Origin: Deltaproteobacteria bacterium
Lineage (GTDB): Bacteria > Desulfobacterota > Dissulfuribacteria > Dissulfuribacterales > QOAL01
Direction: 5' to 3'
NCBI GenBank assembly: GCA_027003115.1
Contig: JALWYS010000197.1
Location: forward strand, 1-35,002
DNA: 35,002 nt
The notes beneath the pieces are model-generated. The model had not been told where the DNA came from and did no database searches. It was given only the letters and a program-made list of their open reading frames with translations. Below are positions 34,401 through 35,002 of this stretch, one piece after another; position 1 is the first letter of the stretch, and the number at the start of each line of letters is the position of its first letter. The translations under genes and the position numbers were made by a program.

Positions 34401-35002
34401 CCAGGGCTCAACAGGGGCAGTGGCCATTCCAACAAATCTCCCCCCGGGAAGAAACGGGCCATCCTTAATGATGGCATACCTGAGTCTTTCCATGGCTGAT
34501 GGCGGCTCAATCTCTGGTCTGAATGCAGTTGTTCCGTCAACCTCAAGGGGAACAGAAAGCCCTTCTGAAAACCGGATAAGCCTTTTGCGCACTGCCTCAG
34601 GAAGTTCCATGACCCTAAGGTAAGGGGTTCTGTCCCTCCAAACTGCCTCGAAATCCCGGGCAGCTTCTTCCACCCTTTTCCTCTCAAGCTCGTTCCACCA
34701 TTCACAATGGACGTCAATGTTTTCGGCATTAAGGGCAAGGGCCGTCCTTGATTCATTAAGGGAACCCGAGATATAAATCCTGTTTCCCTCTCGGTCTGTA
34801 AACACGGCCCACTTTTCGTGAACATAGCCGTCCTCGGTTGAATCAATTGGTATGGGCCTTCCTGTCTTTCCGTGAACCCTGAAGGCCACCTTCACGTCCA
34901 GGTGACCTCTTGCAACCATCCAGGAAAGTAGCCTTACACCGCGGCTTACATCTTCAGGCCATGACTGCCAGCCCTCCAACTCTTGCAAAAGCCTTTTTTC
35001 AA
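31416..35002 (-). CDS. PLD-like domain plus SNF2/RapA-like DEAD/DEAH helicase (5' end beyond window)
   Basis: HEKWAVFTDREGNRIYISGSLNES (PLD/HKD-like), LLCDEVGLGKTIEAGLAIRSL (Walker A), LVDEAHYARR (DEAH), LLATATPMQ, VEQRIGRIDRIGQKHQEIYVLNL (motif VI). The frame stays open to the window edge (EKRLLQELEGW...), so the tracked TTG at 34988 is probably not the real start. Confidence 0.88.
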   Translation of the reverse strand, partial: EKRLLQELEGWQSWPEDVSRGVRLLSWMVARGHLDVKVAFRVHGKTGRPIPIDSTEDGYVHEKWAVFTDREGNRIYISGSLNESRTALALNAENIDVHCEWWNELERKRVEEAARDFEAVWRDRTPYLRVMELPEAVRKRLIRFSEGLSVPLEVDGTTAFRPEIEPPSAMERLRYAIIKDGPFLPGGRFVGMATAPVEPWPHQEIVSRRLIETWPFSWLLCDEVGLGKTIEAGLAIRSLILSGLAKRVLIAAPASLTRQWQREMASKFLLSFARALTGPGSRHEYIFPEEKTVESQGLYSPPLSIVSTGLLAHKGRKFELAAALAFDITLVDEAHYARRKNPAARDTRRVKPRFGRLYRVIRDELRNRSRCLLLATATPMQLDWIEVYDLIRLTNRIGAFRDDPTLVWGYYEILGRLGRKDELQRLEWAFLRKVLKSIEYHDPFLKKYFDNAVIDGRIRAPSRQFIERGRIPRGRDRDNMKRLIFSAAPLSRVMLRHTRALLEIYKEKGRLRAGLAKRVILPTPRIVFTKEEKRAYERLEEFCSGLARQLGRGKGGRKAQMSLRFLLSLLRLRFASSLYAIGETVKRRLERVEKTLSFQTDWDSPDFDGFSDEYFDEEGFDKRVLESFLKGRSTSDLEWEKRNLKGLLESISSISKRPSKIQTLLDILDKRKTPKGRIKQTVIFTRFYDTLTDIVSQLTRIDPSILIGTYSGKGGQYTDPLTGRLKNCSRDEVKHRFLRDEIDVLVCTDAAAEGLNLQTADLLINFDLPWNPMKVEQRIGRIDRIGQKHQEIYVLNLCYAGSVEEIVYGRLLQRLIQAGQVVGSQQVSLLPIYEEEFEKLASGKLTENELERIARKRLEKEKEQRSTLEIPATELYEIYMRMGKKEKEEALPVTLSGIWDVLCTSDYLRRLGCEVSRDKKILVVKGIDGVLDGSILTADRDIMEKGMPGIEKTIRFASYGDPVFDAILNHIEGFDLPDCAKKISVPVMGFGKEVACLAVAVKDKEEIKIEAITSLSDLFNVEIAEDHRLTDSEISSVREILKEKVQEEFMPLYSVEQIEKANTRAAKAQHVLSLVTGFALLNDLDTEDNEGFWQAIKRLDQRMERESIFSLSNLWTGPLRPFSKDFLFEIKIPELGDWASVEGPRLLGQSALDSCCRLADSIHKKRAEVVIGEVLNKMEREIEKLTQCRVSILR

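Noticed and set aside
34201-34846. Overlapping ORFs on both strands at the right edge
   Set aside because: They lie within the helicase gene, which is supported by PLD and SNF2 motifs.
30896-35002. Second copy of the tRNA 3' end (att repeat) inside the window
   Set aside because: None noticed by eye; any distal att site would be outside the window, so the island boundary is unproven.

Overview
The window looks like a chromosomal segment from a Gram-negative bacterium, probably Desulfobacterota-like (inferred from gene content; no taxonomic search was run). It is dense with protein-coding genes. Left to right: (1) + strand: a cut-off ORF, an untracked 44-aa CxxC microprotein, a NapH-like 4Fe-4S membrane protein, RdgB/HAM1, a SLOG-like protein and a CobD-like aminotransferase. 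(2) A HAD-like protein with a small partner, an Smr-domain protein and an OB-fold-like lipoprotein. (3) A long - strand block: PEP-synthase-like dikinase, DSP phosphatase/YkgJ fusion, GldA-type ABC ATPase, fused GldF-GldG, DUF4340, DUF2760, Hsp70, HEAT-repeat protein, flavodoxin-like protein. (4) A type IV pilus operon pilM-N-O-P, STN/TPR protein, secretin, with a clear terminator. (5) lepA and lepB. (6) An orphan NitT/TauT-type ABC permease and ATPase, a YkgJ-type Cys-cluster protein and MobA. (7) Initiator tRNA-Met with its own terminator, next to a HicB gene, a 3'-replaced HicA gene, and a PLD+SNF2 helicase running off the right edge (likely start of an accessory or defence island). No CRISPR array, rRNA or intact transposase/integrase was seen. 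The most interesting candidates are the dikinase/phosphatase-YkgJ pair, the tRNA/HicBA/helicase junction and the DUF2760-Hsp70-HEAT module.
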